From the NCBI GenBank assembly GCA_965279355.1, contig OZ257155.1, positions 2,480,001 to 2,544,000 on the forward strand: DNA of 64,000 nt, read 5' to 3'. Of this stretch, positions 43,586-53,379 are shown piece after piece. Under the pieces are notes generated by a model that had not been told where the DNA came from, did not search any database, and was given only the letters and a program-made list of their open reading frames with translations. The DNA comes from G965279355 sp965279355 (lineage in GTDB: Bacteria > Pseudomonadota > Alphaproteobacteria > CACIAM-22H2). A program made the position numbers and the translations under genes. How positions within the stretch are numbered: position 1 is the first letter of the stretch; the number at the start of each line of letters is the position of its first letter.

Positions 43586-44694
43586 AGGCCACGCGCCTCC
43601 GGCATCACTTCCCGCGCGAATAGCTGGATCGACGGGACCTTCATCTCCGGCGGTGCCGTGCGATCGAAAATAAGATTCAGCACCCCACAGCCAACTTCGT
43701 TGCGCAGTCGCGCGATCTGCTTCACCACACTTGTCGGCGAACCACAGATCACCGTGCCCATATCGATTGCGCTCTCCAGGCTCGGGCGGTGATCTGCACC
43801 CATCGTCTGGAAGCGCTGCGTCAGCTTGGCGTCCTTGGCCCCGAAGAAACCTGATGACGCGACCAGACGGTTGGCATTCATCATCCCCTTGGGCAGGGCG
43901 CCGCGCTCGACGAACGGGCGACAGTTTGCTAACGCCTGCTCGTCGGTCTCGGCGACATGAATCGGCACCTGATAGATGATCTGCTCCGCCGACGGCTCCC
44001 AGCCGTTTTCCTTCGCCTTCTCGCGATAGAACCGGACGGCTTCGCTGGCTGCCGGACGGTTGCTGAAGGCAATGCCAAGGCCGACTTTCTGACGGGCGGC
44101 AAACTCGCCCGACTCTTGGCTTGAGCCAGAGACGAAAAGCGGCGGCGCCGGCTGCTGAACCGGCCGCGGCCAAATTGACACGAACTTGTATTGATAGTGG
44201 CGGCCTTCCCAGCCGAACGGCTGGGTATCTGTCCACGCCCGGACGATCAGGTCCCAGGCTTCTTCAAACCGGCTGCGGGATTCCGCCGGATTCACGTTGT
44301 AGACGAGGTATTCATACGGCGCGCCGCGCAACAGGCCGGCAATCAGCCGCCCGCCCGAAAGGTTGTCGATCATTGCGTATTCTTCGGCGATACGGACCGG
44401 ATTGCTAAGCGGAATAAGCGCGCCGAGAATTGCAATCTTGGCCCGCTTCACACGTTGTGTCAGTGCGCTGGCGAGCACCGTAACATTGGGTGCGAGACTG
44501 CCCGGTGAGTAATGATGTTCGGCGCACGCAATCCAGTCGAAGCCAAGCTCGTCTTCCATCTCTACTTCGTCGAGACAGCGGGCCGCCGCCTTAATGCCCA
44601 ATTCCGGGTCGTACGCCGCGTTGGGGATTGGCCAGCGATCCATGGAACCCGGGACCGGCCCGTAGGGCATCGCGTTGAAGACAGAGAATTTCAT
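43582..44694 (-). CDS. LLM-class flavin-dependent oxidoreductase, second
   Basis: The product is 370 residues from ATG 44694; a TTG 8 codons earlier is less likely. The luciferase-like fold is shown by FDWIACAEHHYSPGSLAPNV, AILGALIPLSNPVRIAEEYA, DNLSGGRLIAGLLRG and PPLFVSGSSQESGEFAA. It is related to, but distinct from, the protein at 38101. It lies 25 bp after the TRAP permease and is coupled to the alpha/beta hydrolase, so it likely oxidises the imported compound. Confidence 0.9.
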   Translation of the reverse strand: MKFSVFNAMPYGPVPGSMDRWPIPNAAYDPELGIKAAARCLDEVEMEDELGFDWIACAEHHYSPGSLAPNVTVLASALTQRVKRAKIAILGALIPLSNPVRIAEEYAMIDNLSGGRLIAGLLRGAPYEYLVYNVNPAESRSRFEEAWDLIVRAWTDTQPFGWEGRHYQYKFVSIWPRPVQQPAPPLFVSGSSQESGEFAARQKVGLGIAFSNRPAASEAVRFYREKAKENGWEPSAEQIIYQVPIHVAETDEQALANCRPFVERGALPKGMMNANRLVASSGFFGAKDAKLTQRFQTMGADHRPSLESAIDMGTVICGSPTSVVKQIARLRNEVGCGVLNLIFDRTAPPEMKVPSIQLFAREVMPEARGL

Positions 44695-44719
44695 TGTTGT
44701 AGTGTTCCCGGTAACCAAG

Positions 44720-46738
44720 TCATCTCATCATCGTCGACGGCAGCCAGAGGATGATGTCGGGCACCAGGATCAGCACCACGATGATAGCCAACGTCGCGAA
44801 AAAGAACGGCATCACGCCGCGAAAGACCTGACCCAGCGAGATATCGGGCTGCAGGGTCTGGATGATAAACATGTTAATGCCGTAGGGCGGTGAGATGATT
44901 CCCGCTTCGACCACCATCACCATGATGATCCCCCACCAGATGAGATCGAACCCGAGCTCCTGAATCACCGGCGCAATGATCGGCGTCGTGATCAGCAGGA
45001 TGGTTGCCGATTCCATTGCCGTACCCAAAGCCAGATAGACCACGACCAGAACGGCCACGACACCCAGCGGCGGTAGGCCAAAACTGAGAATCCACTGGGT
45101 GGCCTTGTCGGCGAACTGGGTGGTGCCAAGGAAGAACGCGAAGGTTATTGCGCCGACGATGATCAGAAACAGCATGGCCGTCGTCGCGGCGGTCTCGCTC
45201 ATTACCTTCCAGAAGGCCTCACGTTTGAGCCGGCCACGACCCAACGCGAAAAAGAAGGCAAGCGCCGCGCCTGCAGCCGCCGCTTCATTGGCGGTAAAGA
45301 TGCCGAAGTAAAGGCCGCCGATCATCACGGCGAACATCGCGACCACGGCCCAACACCGGGTCAAAGCAGGACCAAGCGGAGCGCCCGGACCGCTTTCCGC
45401 CGCCGGAGCTGCGTCAGGGGCCACCCGCACATAGATCGAGATGGTGATCAGAAAAACCACCACCGTGATCAGGCCGGGAATCAGAACCGCAATCAGCATG
45501 CGGCCAATCGAGACTTCGGTCAGGAAGCAATAGAGAACGATAATCGTCGAAGGCGGAATCAGCTGCCCCAGGATACCGCCGGCAGCCACGCAGCCACCTG
45601 CCAGCGGGCCGGAATAGCCGCGGCGCCGCATTTCCGGCAGAGCGACAGCCCCCATCGCCGCGGCGCATGCCACTGACGAGCCGGTCACGGCACCGAACCC
45701 AGCGCAGCCGATGATGGTTGCGTGCGCCAGGCCTCCGCGCCACCGGCGCAGCAGGATATTTGCAAGTGAATACAGATCATCGGCAAGCCCGGCGGCGACC
45801 GCGAAATTCCCCATCAGAAGAAAAAGCGGCAGCACAGCGAGATTGGGGTTCGAGAGAAAGCGTGCGTTCACGAAACCGAGCGCATTGATCGCCGGGTCCC
45901 AGCCGAGCACAAGAGTCAGGCCCAAGATGCCGGTCAGCCCCATCGCGGCACCCAACGGAACCAGCAGAACGATCGGAATCCACACCGCAAAGAAAAGCAC
46001 GCTGCCGAGCAGCGCAGGCGTGCCGATCACCTGCCGGAAGCCCGAGACCGGATTGCCGCTGCCGAACGCGGCCACAAACGCGACGAGGAGCAGCAAGGCA
46101 ATGCCGATCCACAACCACGCACCTCTGGATGAGCTGACCGCCGCTGCCGTGCCTGGCGCCTGCGGCTCGCTGAACTCGCTGAGCGTTACCACCTGTTCCC
46201 CGACCTGACCCTTCAGCAGGTCGCGTAGCCCGGACAACAGCACGACAAGCTGCAACGGAACACAGACAGCGACGGCCGCGGCCGCGCACCAGAAGAACGG
46301 AGCGATGGGCAGATTGATGCTCGACATGCGCTGACCCCGCGCACCGAGCGTCGCAGCATAGTGACCGAGGCGCCATGCCAGCAATCCGAGGAAGAGCAGA
46401 AGAAGACAGCCCCCGGCGAGCGCGACGGCCTGACGCACCCTTGGCGTCATCTTGTGACTAATGAAGTCGATTGTCAGATGCGAGCGTTCGACAATGCTTG
46501 CGGGAAAGCAGGCAAGAATGCCGACCGCCAGCGTGAACGACGCCGCTTCAAAGAAGCCGGGAATCGTCAGGTAGAAGAAGGAACGGAAGAACGTCTCGAC
46601 GATCGTGAGGATCGCCAAAACCAGCATGATCGCGACGCTAAGCGCCGCAATCAGCCGAGCAACGCGGGTCGACCAAGCGTCGAGCCCGCCAAACCATGTC
46701 CGGTCTTGCGCCGGCGCAGAGACCGCTGAAACCGTCAC
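44720..46738 (-). CDS. TRAP transporter fused small and large membrane subunits (DctQM), A
   Basis: The product is about 672 residues from GTG 46738, 5 bp after the stop of the receptor gene; an earlier in-frame start at 46801 would overlap that gene by 59 bp. The first ~180 residues form the four-helix DctQ part (SIVERSHLTIDFI), joined to a DctM part with about 12 helices (FLLMGNFAVAAGLADDLYSL, GAVTGSSVACAAAMGAVALP, GTAMESATILLITTPII). It drives Na+- or H+-coupled uptake of the carboxylate captured by the receptor at 46743. Confidence 0.93.
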   Translation of the reverse strand: MTVSAVSAPAQDRTWFGGLDAWSTRVARLIAALSVAIMLVLAILTIVETFFRSFFYLTIPGFFEAASFTLAVGILACFPASIVERSHLTIDFISHKMTPRVRQAVALAGGCLLLLFLGLLAWRLGHYAATLGARGQRMSSINLPIAPFFWCAAAAVAVCVPLQLVVLLSGLRDLLKGQVGEQVVTLSEFSEPQAPGTAAAVSSSRGAWLWIGIALLLLVAFVAAFGSGNPVSGFRQVIGTPALLGSVLFFAVWIPIVLLVPLGAAMGLTGILGLTLVLGWDPAINALGFVNARFLSNPNLAVLPLFLLMGNFAVAAGLADDLYSLANILLRRWRGGLAHATIIGCAGFGAVTGSSVACAAAMGAVALPEMRRRGYSGPLAGGCVAAGGILGQLIPPSTIIVLYCFLTEVSIGRMLIAVLIPGLITVVVFLITISIYVRVAPDAAPAAESGPGAPLGPALTRCWAVVAMFAVMIGGLYFGIFTANEAAAAGAALAFFFALGRGRLKREAFWKVMSETAATTAMLFLIIVGAITFAFFLGTTQFADKATQWILSFGLPPLGVVAVLVVVYLALGTAMESATILLITTPIIAPVIQELGFDLIWWGIIMVMVVEAGIISPPYGINMFIIQTLQPDISLGQVFRGVMPFFFATLAIIVVLILVPDIILWLPSTMMR

Positions 46739-46742
46739 AGCG

Positions 46743-47744
46743 TTACCGGTTCGCAGCCGCCTTGTCGCGTTCCTCACGATAGGCGGCAAGGATCGCCGCA
46801 CCGTTTGGCGTCGCCTTCACCCATGCCTCGGTGATCGGCAACACGGCGTCCTTCCAGCGCTTCTGCTCAGCGGCGTCGAGCTTGATGATCTGGTTGCCAG
46901 CTGCGGCTTCCACCTGCTTCCGGCCGGTGATCTCGACCTCGTCCCAGAACGCGCCCCATTCGCGCGACCATTTCGGCCCGGTGACCCGGTCGAAAATCTG
47001 CCGGCCTTTCGGCGACAGCTTCTCGTAGCTCTTCTGGTTCATCGCGATAACATAGACGGCGCCGGTCAAGCTGGTATCGGTGTGATACTTTGCGACCTCC
47101 CACAGCCGCAGCGGCTGCATCGCCGTGTACTGCAGGATTGTCGCCTGGATCGTGCCGCGGTTGAACGCCTCGTAGATTTCCGTGAACTCGATGGTCACGG
47201 GAATCCCGCCCAGCCGCTCGACGGAGGCGATGCCGCCACTCCCGGCCGAACCCATTTTCTTGCCCTTCAAATCCTCGATCTTGCGGACCGGAAAATTCGA
47301 ATGCACGCCGGACTGCGGCAGAACAAACAGCGCGGCCGGGCGGATGTCGTTCAGTTCATCGGCCAGCAGCCCGCGCTCATGCAGGCGCCACAGCGCCGTC
47401 GAGCCGGGAGCGCAGCTCTCGACCTCAAAGGGCAAGGTTCCAACATTGATCTTGTTAAACTTGCCGGCGTAATAAGCTGCGTTGACCCAGCCGAGGTCGG
47501 CAACACCTGATTTCACGGAGTCCAGCAGCGTCTCGTTGCCGCCAAGCTGACCGCCGGCAAAAATGCCGATCTCGAACTCGCCTTCAGACTCCTTGCTGAC
47601 CTGTTGCGCCCAGGACGAGATGTAGCGCACGACATGCGAATTCGGTGACGCGGGATGACCGAACCGCAGTTTCACCGGCTCGGCCAACGCCGGGAACGCC
47701 ATGATGGCTGCAAGGACTGTCGCAGAGGCAAACTTGAGCAACAT
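46743..47744 (-). CDS. TRAP transporter periplasmic receptor (DctP-like), A
   Basis: The 333-residue protein has a signal peptide (cleavage near ALA-EP) and DctP motifs: LRFGHPASPNSHVV, FAGGQLGG, the SGVADLGWVN strand, and an Arg-containing KKMGSAGSGG region. It is first gene of the leftward TRAP-LLM-hydrolase-cupin-cyclase unit. Its promoter region (47745-47897) carries the operator-like sequence shared with two other units. Confidence 0.93.
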   Translation of the reverse strand: MLLKFASATVLAAIMAFPALAEPVKLRFGHPASPNSHVVRYISSWAQQVSKESEGEFEIGIFAGGQLGGNETLLDSVKSGVADLGWVNAAYYAGKFNKINVGTLPFEVESCAPGSTALWRLHERGLLADELNDIRPAALFVLPQSGVHSNFPVRKIEDLKGKKMGSAGSGGIASVERLGGIPVTIEFTEIYEAFNRGTIQATILQYTAMQPLRLWEVAKYHTDTSLTGAVYVIAMNQKSYEKLSPKGRQIFDRVTGPKWSREWGAFWDEVEITGRKQVEAAAGNQIIKLDAAEQKRWKDAVLPITEAWVKATPNGAAILAAYREERDKAAANR

Positions 47745-47762
47745 CGGATCCTCCCCTTAGTT

Positions 47763-47804
47763 GCGGGCTCAACAAACCCGCTGCCAGACCGCGGCTTTGG
47801 CCGC
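47763..47804. other. Two hairpins in the leader of TRAP unit A
   Basis: GCGGG (47763-47767) pairs with CCCGC (47777-47781), and GCGGC (47791-47795) with GCCGC (47800-47804). The second is followed on the plus strand by TTTATT. They lie between the operator-like site and the receptor start, so they would be in its 5' leader. Confidence 0.35.
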
Positions 47805-47832
47805 TTTATTCAAGAGTAGTTTTCAGTCGTGT

Positions 47833-47868
47833 TATTCGTGAAATGATTTCCGGTGATGCTCACCATCA
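47833..47868. promoter_or_regulatory. LysR-regulon operator copy 1 (TRAP unit A)
   Basis: The site fits TATTCNNNAAATGATTT and, 14 bp later, CATCA, as in the two other copies. 47833-47849 is a 17-base exact match to the reverse complement of 55206-55222. An inverted repeat GTGATG-CTCAC-CATCAC overlaps its distal half. It lies 89 bp upstream of the TRAP receptor gene. Confidence 0.7.
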
Positions 47869-47897
47869 CGCGTATTTATGACTGAAAAACAGAGCAA

Positions 47898-49058
47898 TCA
47901 GATCGGTTCCGCCAGCTTTGCCGCGCGCAGCGCCCCCTGTTTACGGATGATCTCCCGTACCGGCGGCGGAAAGACCTTGGGGCTGTCGTCGTCCTTGTCC
48001 TGATGAAGCTGCACGCCGGTGTCGTACGACCCGCGCTGCACGAAGAGGCAACGCTCCAGCCGCCGCGCCTGCCAGGCCGGCAGGGCCGCGGCGACGCTGG
48101 CATGCCGTTCCAGTTCTTCCGCCAGCACAATCGTGTCCTCGATTGCCATGGCGGCGCCTTGCGCCCAGAACGGGCACGCGGCATGAGCCGCATCGCCCAG
48201 AACCAGCACCCGGCCCCTGTACCAGGGTGCCGGCAGATGGACTTCCTCCATCGCGGTGTAGAGAAGCTGATCCGGGGAAGAGATCGACTCCAGCACTTCC
48301 GGCACCCGGCCGTGAAAGGCGCGGAATTTCTCCCGGAACAGACGCGGCAGGTCCTCCTGGCGATAGCGCGTCTTGCCCTCCTCCTTTGTCACGCCAGCGA
48401 AATACAATGTGTCAGGCCCCACGGGCACGAGGCCGAGCGTCTTGGAATGGCCCCACATCCACATCACTTCAGTGATGCCCTTGGGTAGCGGCAGCAGCGC
48501 GCGCCACGATCCGAAACCGGCGAGCTTGGGATCATGCTGGCCGAACATCATGCCGCGAATCTTGGATCGGATGCCGTCTGCACCGACGATGAGATCGTAT
48601 CGTCCTGATGTGCCGTCGGAGAACGTAGCGTCAACGCAATCACCACGGTCCTCCAACGCCTCGACCGTCGTCGACATGCGGATTTTCACACCGGTTTTCG
48701 CCAACGCCGCTGCCAAAACATCGTGCAGTGCCTGGCGACGAATGGCGACCATCGGCGGCAGATTTGGCCCGACGATGTTCGTGTCGTCGGCCGCGAAGAG
48801 GATGTCGCCGTGAACGTCGGAAAAAACCGTGTGGCGGTCGGGCCGGTGCCAACCGCCCTTGGCTATGGCCTCGACGACCCCGATGTCCCGAAATGCGCGC
48901 AACGCGTTTGGCTGGATTGTCATCGCCGAACCGGAGATCCGCCAGTCCGGCTGGATCTCCACGATCTCGCAGCCGATACCCCGTTTATGCAGGGCGCAGG
49001 CCAGCGTATGGCCGGCAATGCCACCGCCGACAATCAGGACGTTTTTTGCTGAAGGCAT
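47898..49058 (-). CDS. FAD-dependent aromatic hydroxylase, salicylate-hydroxylase-like
   Basis: The 386-residue class A flavoprotein monooxygenase has the dinucleotide motif VLIVGGGIAGHTLACAL, the DG-type motif YDLIVGADGIRSKIR and the FAD motif VLVLGDAAHAACPFWAQG. It hydroxylates an aromatic acid with NAD(P)H and O2. It is last gene of the leftward amidohydrolase-TRAP unit, 79 bp after the receptor gene. Confidence 0.92.
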   Translation of the reverse strand: MPSAKNVLIVGGGIAGHTLACALHKRGIGCEIVEIQPDWRISGSAMTIQPNALRAFRDIGVVEAIAKGGWHRPDRHTVFSDVHGDILFAADDTNIVGPNLPPMVAIRRQALHDVLAAALAKTGVKIRMSTTVEALEDRGDCVDATFSDGTSGRYDLIVGADGIRSKIRGMMFGQHDPKLAGFGSWRALLPLPKGITEVMWMWGHSKTLGLVPVGPDTLYFAGVTKEEGKTRYRQEDLPRLFREKFRAFHGRVPEVLESISSPDQLLYTAMEEVHLPAPWYRGRVLVLGDAAHAACPFWAQGAAMAIEDTIVLAEELERHASVAAALPAWQARRLERCLFVQRGSYDTGVQLHQDKDDDSPKVFPPPVREIIRKQGALRAAKLAEPI

Positions 49059-49137
49059 GGTGTGTTCGCTTTAAACGATGGGCTTACTGTCTTTGCCGGA
49101 CGCCGCATCAGACGCGGGCATCCGGCAAAGGACGGTA

Positions 49138-50160
49138 TTAGCTCCCCGCCTTAACCTTCTTGATTTCGGCGTTGAACTGCTCGAGCAGCTTGGCGCCATC
49201 CGGGGTGCTCTTTGCCCAATCGTCGATGACAGGCGAAACCTTTTCTCTCCACGCCGCTTCCTGGGCCGGCGTCAGGTTGATGATTTTGTGCTTATCGGGT
49301 TGAGCGCGGATCGCCTGCCGACCCTCCTCGTTCACATCATCCCAGAATTTCCCGAACAGGCGGCTCTGCGCCTCGCCCGAGTTGTCCTCCAGAATCTTGC
49401 GGACTGCCGGCGGCAGGGAGTCCCACTTGCGCTTCGACATAAAGGTCATACCGGCTGCACCGCCAAGATTGGTATCAATGTGGTGAAACGTAACCTCGCC
49501 CAGCTTGAACGGTTGAAACTGCGTCCATTGCGAGTTCGTGCCGTCGATCGTCCCACGCTGAAGGCCTTCGTAGTAGTCGGTCAAAGGGATCGAGATCGCC
49601 GCTCCGCCCATACGGGAGATGAGATCACTGATGATCTTCGATCCGGTACCGATCTTCAGACCGCTGAGATTATCAAGGGACCGCGGCGGCTTCGCGAGAT
49701 GTATGCCGGACTGTGGAAACACAACGAGATGAAGCGGCACGATCTGGTCGAATTCAGAATCCAGAGAGCCTGACTTGTACAAGCGCCAGTATGCCACCGA
49801 GGCCTCCTCGGCCTTCTCGACGACGAAAGGCAGTGACGTGACATTGGATTTTACAAATTTTCCGGACACATACAGCGGCAACCCCCATGCAATCTGCACA
49901 ACGTCATCGAGAACCCGCTGGTAAAAGTTCAGATGATTGGCAATCGTCGGCCCGTCGCGTACGTCGACACGGACGATCCCCTTGCCCTGCTCGTTAATGC
50001 GCGCCGCCCAGGGATGATGCACCCGGGCGTTCAGATGGGCCTGCGGCGCATTGGTTGTTGCGAAGGTCAGGACCATTTCCTGGGCCTGAACCGGCAAGCC
50101 CGCAATTGCGGCTGCAACCAGAGATGCAGCACCGACAAGCTTGAGACGAAGTGAAGACAT
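49138..50160 (-). CDS. TRAP transporter periplasmic receptor (DctP-like), B
   Basis: The product is 340 residues from ATG 50160, with GGGAGG 6 bp upstream; the longer frame to 50271 runs into the permease gene. It has a signal peptide (cleavage near VQA-QE) and DctP-fold motifs (LTFATTNAPQAHL, LKIGTGSKIISDLISRMGG). It works with the fused permease 31 bp upstream. It differs clearly from receptor A, so the two TRAP systems probably take different but related substrates. Confidence 0.93.
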   Translation of the reverse strand: MSSLRLKLVGAASLVAAAIAGLPVQAQEMVLTFATTNAPQAHLNARVHHPWAARINEQGKGIVRVDVRDGPTIANHLNFYQRVLDDVVQIAWGLPLYVSGKFVKSNVTSLPFVVEKAEEASVAYWRLYKSGSLDSEFDQIVPLHLVVFPQSGIHLAKPPRSLDNLSGLKIGTGSKIISDLISRMGGAAISIPLTDYYEGLQRGTIDGTNSQWTQFQPFKLGEVTFHHIDTNLGGAAGMTFMSKRKWDSLPPAVRKILEDNSGEAQSRLFGKFWDDVNEEGRQAIRAQPDKHKIINLTPAQEAAWREKVSPVIDDWAKSTPDGAKLLEQFNAEIKKVKAGS

Positions 50161-50191
50161 GCAAAACCTCCCTTGATCAAAGATTTTTGGA

Positions 50192-52189
50192 TTACCGGAG
50201 CATGGTCGATGGCAGCCACAGGCTGAGCTGCGGGAATGCGACGAGGATGGCCAGCGTGATGACAGCGGCAAAACAGAATGCCGTTACGCCCTTGTAGATC
50301 GTCGCCATCGGCACATCGTCGATTGTCTTGAGCACGAACATGTTGAGGCCGAACGGCGGCGAGATGCTACCGATCTCGATCACGAACAGATTGATGATGC
50401 CCCACCATACGAGGTCGTAGCCGGCGCCGGTCACCATCGGCGTCACGATCGGCACCGTGGCGATCATCACGGCATAGGAGTCCATGAACGTGCCGAGGAC
50501 GATGAAGACGGCCAAGAGCAGTACGATCAGCATCGTCGGCGTCAAACCCATGCCCGAGATGTACTGCGTCAGGGTCTTGGCGAGGTCAGTGACCTCGGCA
50601 AAGAATGCGAAAACCAGCGCACCGAAGATCAACGTGTAGATCATCGCGGTGACGGCTGTCGTTTCCGCCATCACAGAAAAAAACGCGTCACGCCGGAGCT
50701 TGCCGCGCCATGCCGCGCAGACGAAGGCGCCGACGGCGCCGACCGCCGCCGATTCCGTAATGGTAAAGACGCCGGCATACAGGCCGCCCATCACCATGAC
50801 GAACAGGGCGATCAGAGGGCCACAGCGCTTCAACGCTGCGGTGACCTCTCCCGGTTCCGCCCGCGTTGCCGCGGGTGCGGATCCCGGGGCAACCCGCACA
50901 TAGATCATGACCATCAGCAGATAGGCGGCAATCACCACCACCGCCGGCACGACCGACGCAATAAAGAGCTGGCCGATCGATGCTTCCGTCAGCAACGCAA
51001 ACAGCACCAGCGGTCCTGATCCCGGCGGCACCAGATTGCCGAGGGTGCCGCCGGCGGCCACGCACCCTGTGGCGAGGGCCGGTGAATACCCGCGCGCCCG
51101 CATCTCCGGGAGCGCAACACGACCGATCGTCGCTGCGGTCGCCACCGACGAACCGGTCACGGCGCCGAATCCCGCACAGCCGCCTATGGTTGCCATCGCC
51201 AGACCGCCGCGGTATCCGCGCAATACGGCATGAGCAAGCGCATAAGCGTCGTCCGCCAGACCCGCAGCCGCGGCGAAGCTACCCATCATGAGAAACAGCG
51301 GCAGGACCGCAATGTTGCTGTTGGTCATGAAGCCGGTGACTTCGGTCGCGAAGACGCTGAGTGCCGGCGCAAAGCCGATATACATGGCCGTGCCGACAAT
51401 GCCGATCAGCCCCATCACAGCAGCCAGCGGCACATAAGCGATCAGGATCGCCCAGAGCAGGCCGCACGCCAGCGCCACCGTCGTTCCCGGATTCGCCTGG
51501 GCAAATTTCGCCAACAGCGAGAAATCGAAGAGCCCAACGCCGACCAGCGCAAGGGTGGTCACGCCGATGATCAGCAGAAAAACTTTCACCACCGTCGGCG
51601 TCGGCGGGCCCGATATTTCCTGTTCTTCCGGCCAGATCGCCCGGCGGATCGCATTCAGCGAAACGACCACCTGCACAACGACGCCAAGGGCAAAGAGAAC
51701 CGCAGCCCCGTACATGAACGGCCATTGCGGCCAGCCGAGAATAACGGTGATCCGGTTCTGGGCATGGAGATCTGCGGCATAGACCCCGACCCGCCAGGCG
51801 AGGATCACGAACAGAAGGGCGAGCAGAAGGCCGCCAATAGCGCCAAGCCAGTTCTTGAAGCGGCCCCTGAGATGCGCTTCCAGCAGATCGACCTTGAGAT
51901 TGACCCCCTGCGCAAGGCCGGCGGGGATGCAAGCCGCCACCGCGACCGCAAAGGTCATCGAGATCACTTCGTTGGTCGCGGCAATGCTGCTGCCGAGCAG
52001 CCATCGGGACAGCACGTCGGCGATCGTCACGCCGGACACGACGAGCATGCCGATCACCCCGATAAAGGCGATCGGCCGCGTCAGGAGCACGCATGTGTTT
52101 TCAAGCCGGTCCAGAGGATGCAAACGGGCAACAATCGCGCCGCTCTTGGCGGCAGCGACCGAGCACGTGACCTCCGGGATATCGGTCAT
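50192..52189 (-). CDS. TRAP transporter fused membrane subunits (DctQM), B
   Basis: The 665-residue fusion has a DctQ part (about 1-200, IPAGLAQGVNLKVDLLEAHL) and a DctM part (FLMMGSFAAAAGLADDAYAL, GAVTGSSVATAATIGRVALP, LGTFMDSYAVMIATVPIV). It is homologous along its length to permease A at 44720. Its ATG overlaps the amidohydrolase stop by 4 bp. A long unrelated frame on the opposite strand is an artefact of GC content. Confidence 0.93.
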   Translation of the reverse strand: MTDIPEVTCSVAAAKSGAIVARLHPLDRLENTCVLLTRPIAFIGVIGMLVVSGVTIADVLSRWLLGSSIAATNEVISMTFAVAVAACIPAGLAQGVNLKVDLLEAHLRGRFKNWLGAIGGLLLALLFVILAWRVGVYAADLHAQNRITVILGWPQWPFMYGAAVLFALGVVVQVVVSLNAIRRAIWPEEQEISGPPTPTVVKVFLLIIGVTTLALVGVGLFDFSLLAKFAQANPGTTVALACGLLWAILIAYVPLAAVMGLIGIVGTAMYIGFAPALSVFATEVTGFMTNSNIAVLPLFLMMGSFAAAAGLADDAYALAHAVLRGYRGGLAMATIGGCAGFGAVTGSSVATAATIGRVALPEMRARGYSPALATGCVAAGGTLGNLVPPGSGPLVLFALLTEASIGQLFIASVVPAVVVIAAYLLMVMIYVRVAPGSAPAATRAEPGEVTAALKRCGPLIALFVMVMGGLYAGVFTITESAAVGAVGAFVCAAWRGKLRRDAFFSVMAETTAVTAMIYTLIFGALVFAFFAEVTDLAKTLTQYISGMGLTPTMLIVLLLAVFIVLGTFMDSYAVMIATVPIVTPMVTGAGYDLVWWGIINLFVIEIGSISPPFGLNMFVLKTIDDVPMATIYKGVTAFCFAAVITLAILVAFPQLSLWLPSTMLR

Positions 52190-53268
52190 CGACCGCGCGC
52201 CTTAACGTCGATCTTCAGAAGGCGCGCGGCATTTAGTCCGAAAATATTGTCGCGCTCATCGGCGCCAAGACGCGGCGCGCTCTTCACAAAACCGACGGGG
52301 TCGGCTTCCGCCATGTCGAACGGATAGTCCGTTCCCATCAGAACATGATCGCTGCCAAAGCGGCTGACGACATACGAAAGTTGCTCGGGATCGAACATCA
52401 CCGTGTCGACATAGAGCTGCTTCAGATAACTCGACGGCGATTTTTTGATGACCGTCCGGGCATCGTCGCGCGCACCATGCGCGTGATCCATGCGGCCGAT
52501 ATAGGTCGGCAGATAGCCGCCGCCATGCGCGACACAGAGCTTCAGGCCGGGATGGCGATCGAGCACCCCGTCAAAGATCAGATGGCCAACCGCAATCGCC
52601 GATTCGAGCGGATTGCCGATGACATTGTTGAAATAGTGATTGCTGAGCCGACTGCCTTCGGTAAAGCCCAGCGGATGCAGGAACAGCAAGACGTCGAGCG
52701 CTTCCGCTTCGGCAAAGAATCGCGCAAGACGCGGGGAAGAAAGCTCCTCCCCCATGACATTCGAATTGATTTCGATGCCCCGAAAACCGAGTTCCCGCAC
52801 GCAGCGGCGGAGCTCATCGATCGCCATGTCGGTGTCCTGCAGCGGAACCGTGCCGATACCGACGAAGCGATCCGGGTACTTTGCGACGATTCCGGCGATC
52901 CCGTCATTGCTGTGTCGCGCCGCCTGCCGGCCAAGTTCCGGCTCCAGCCAATAATAGTACTGTCCGGGACTGGGCGAGATCGCCTGGATATCGACCCCCA
53001 TTGCATCCATGTCAGCGATGCGAAGCGCCGGGTCGTACATCTTCGGTGCGACTGTCTCGAGTTGCTTACGATTGATGGAGCGCGTCAGATCGTTCGCGAA
53101 AGCCAGGGTCGGCTCTTTCGCCAGAGTGAAGTGCGGCTTCGCCAATGCGTCCGCCGCCTCCGATGCGACGTGGCAATGGATATCTACGGTGAGCGAGCGC
53201 GTACCGCGCCGCACGACCGTAGACGCGCCGCCGTGACTTTCGACTGTTGCCCGCAACGGGCAGCACAC
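52186..53268 (-). CDS. Amidohydrolase, ACMSD-like decarboxylase, second
   Basis: The product is about 360 residues. The metal-dependent TIM barrel has TVDIHCHVAS, LFLHPLGF, LCVAHGGGYLP and catalytic Asp in VLMGTDYPFD. It is distantly related to the protein at 29839. The 5' end is uncertain: the GTG at 53268 has no ribosome site at normal spacing, while AAGGGAGGGA lies 7 bp before an in-frame ATC five codons upstream. It is first gene of a leftward unit divergent from lysR and coupled to TRAP permease B. Confidence 0.88.
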   Translation of the reverse strand: MCCPLRATVESHGGASTVVRRGTRSLTVDIHCHVASEAADALAKPHFTLAKEPTLAFANDLTRSINRKQLETVAPKMYDPALRIADMDAMGVDIQAISPSPGQYYYWLEPELGRQAARHSNDGIAGIVAKYPDRFVGIGTVPLQDTDMAIDELRRCVRELGFRGIEINSNVMGEELSSPRLARFFAEAEALDVLLFLHPLGFTEGSRLSNHYFNNVIGNPLESAIAVGHLIFDGVLDRHPGLKLCVAHGGGYLPTYIGRMDHAHGARDDARTVIKKSPSSYLKQLYVDTVMFDPEQLSYVVSRFGSDHVLMGTDYPFDMAEADPVGFVKSAPRLGADERDNIFGLNAARLLKIDVKARGR

Positions 53269-53379
53269 AAAATGCGACCGGATGGTTCAGTCCCTCCCTT
53301 GGCGTCACGTCAGGACGCGCGCCGTCATTGATCGCGGTTAACCCGCGACTGTTGGACTGAGCCTAGCCAAGGGAGCTAT

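Noticed and set aside
43586..44236. 217-codon N-terminal extension of the alpha/beta-hydrolase frame
   Set aside because: It lies inside the LLM gene and has no similarity to hydrolases; the internal ATG at 43585 overlaps the LLM stop in the usual ATGA form.
51230..52327. 365-codon open frame on the plus strand, rich in His/Arg/Asp
   Set aside because: Antisense shadow of TRAP permease B; composition is that of complemented membrane codons.
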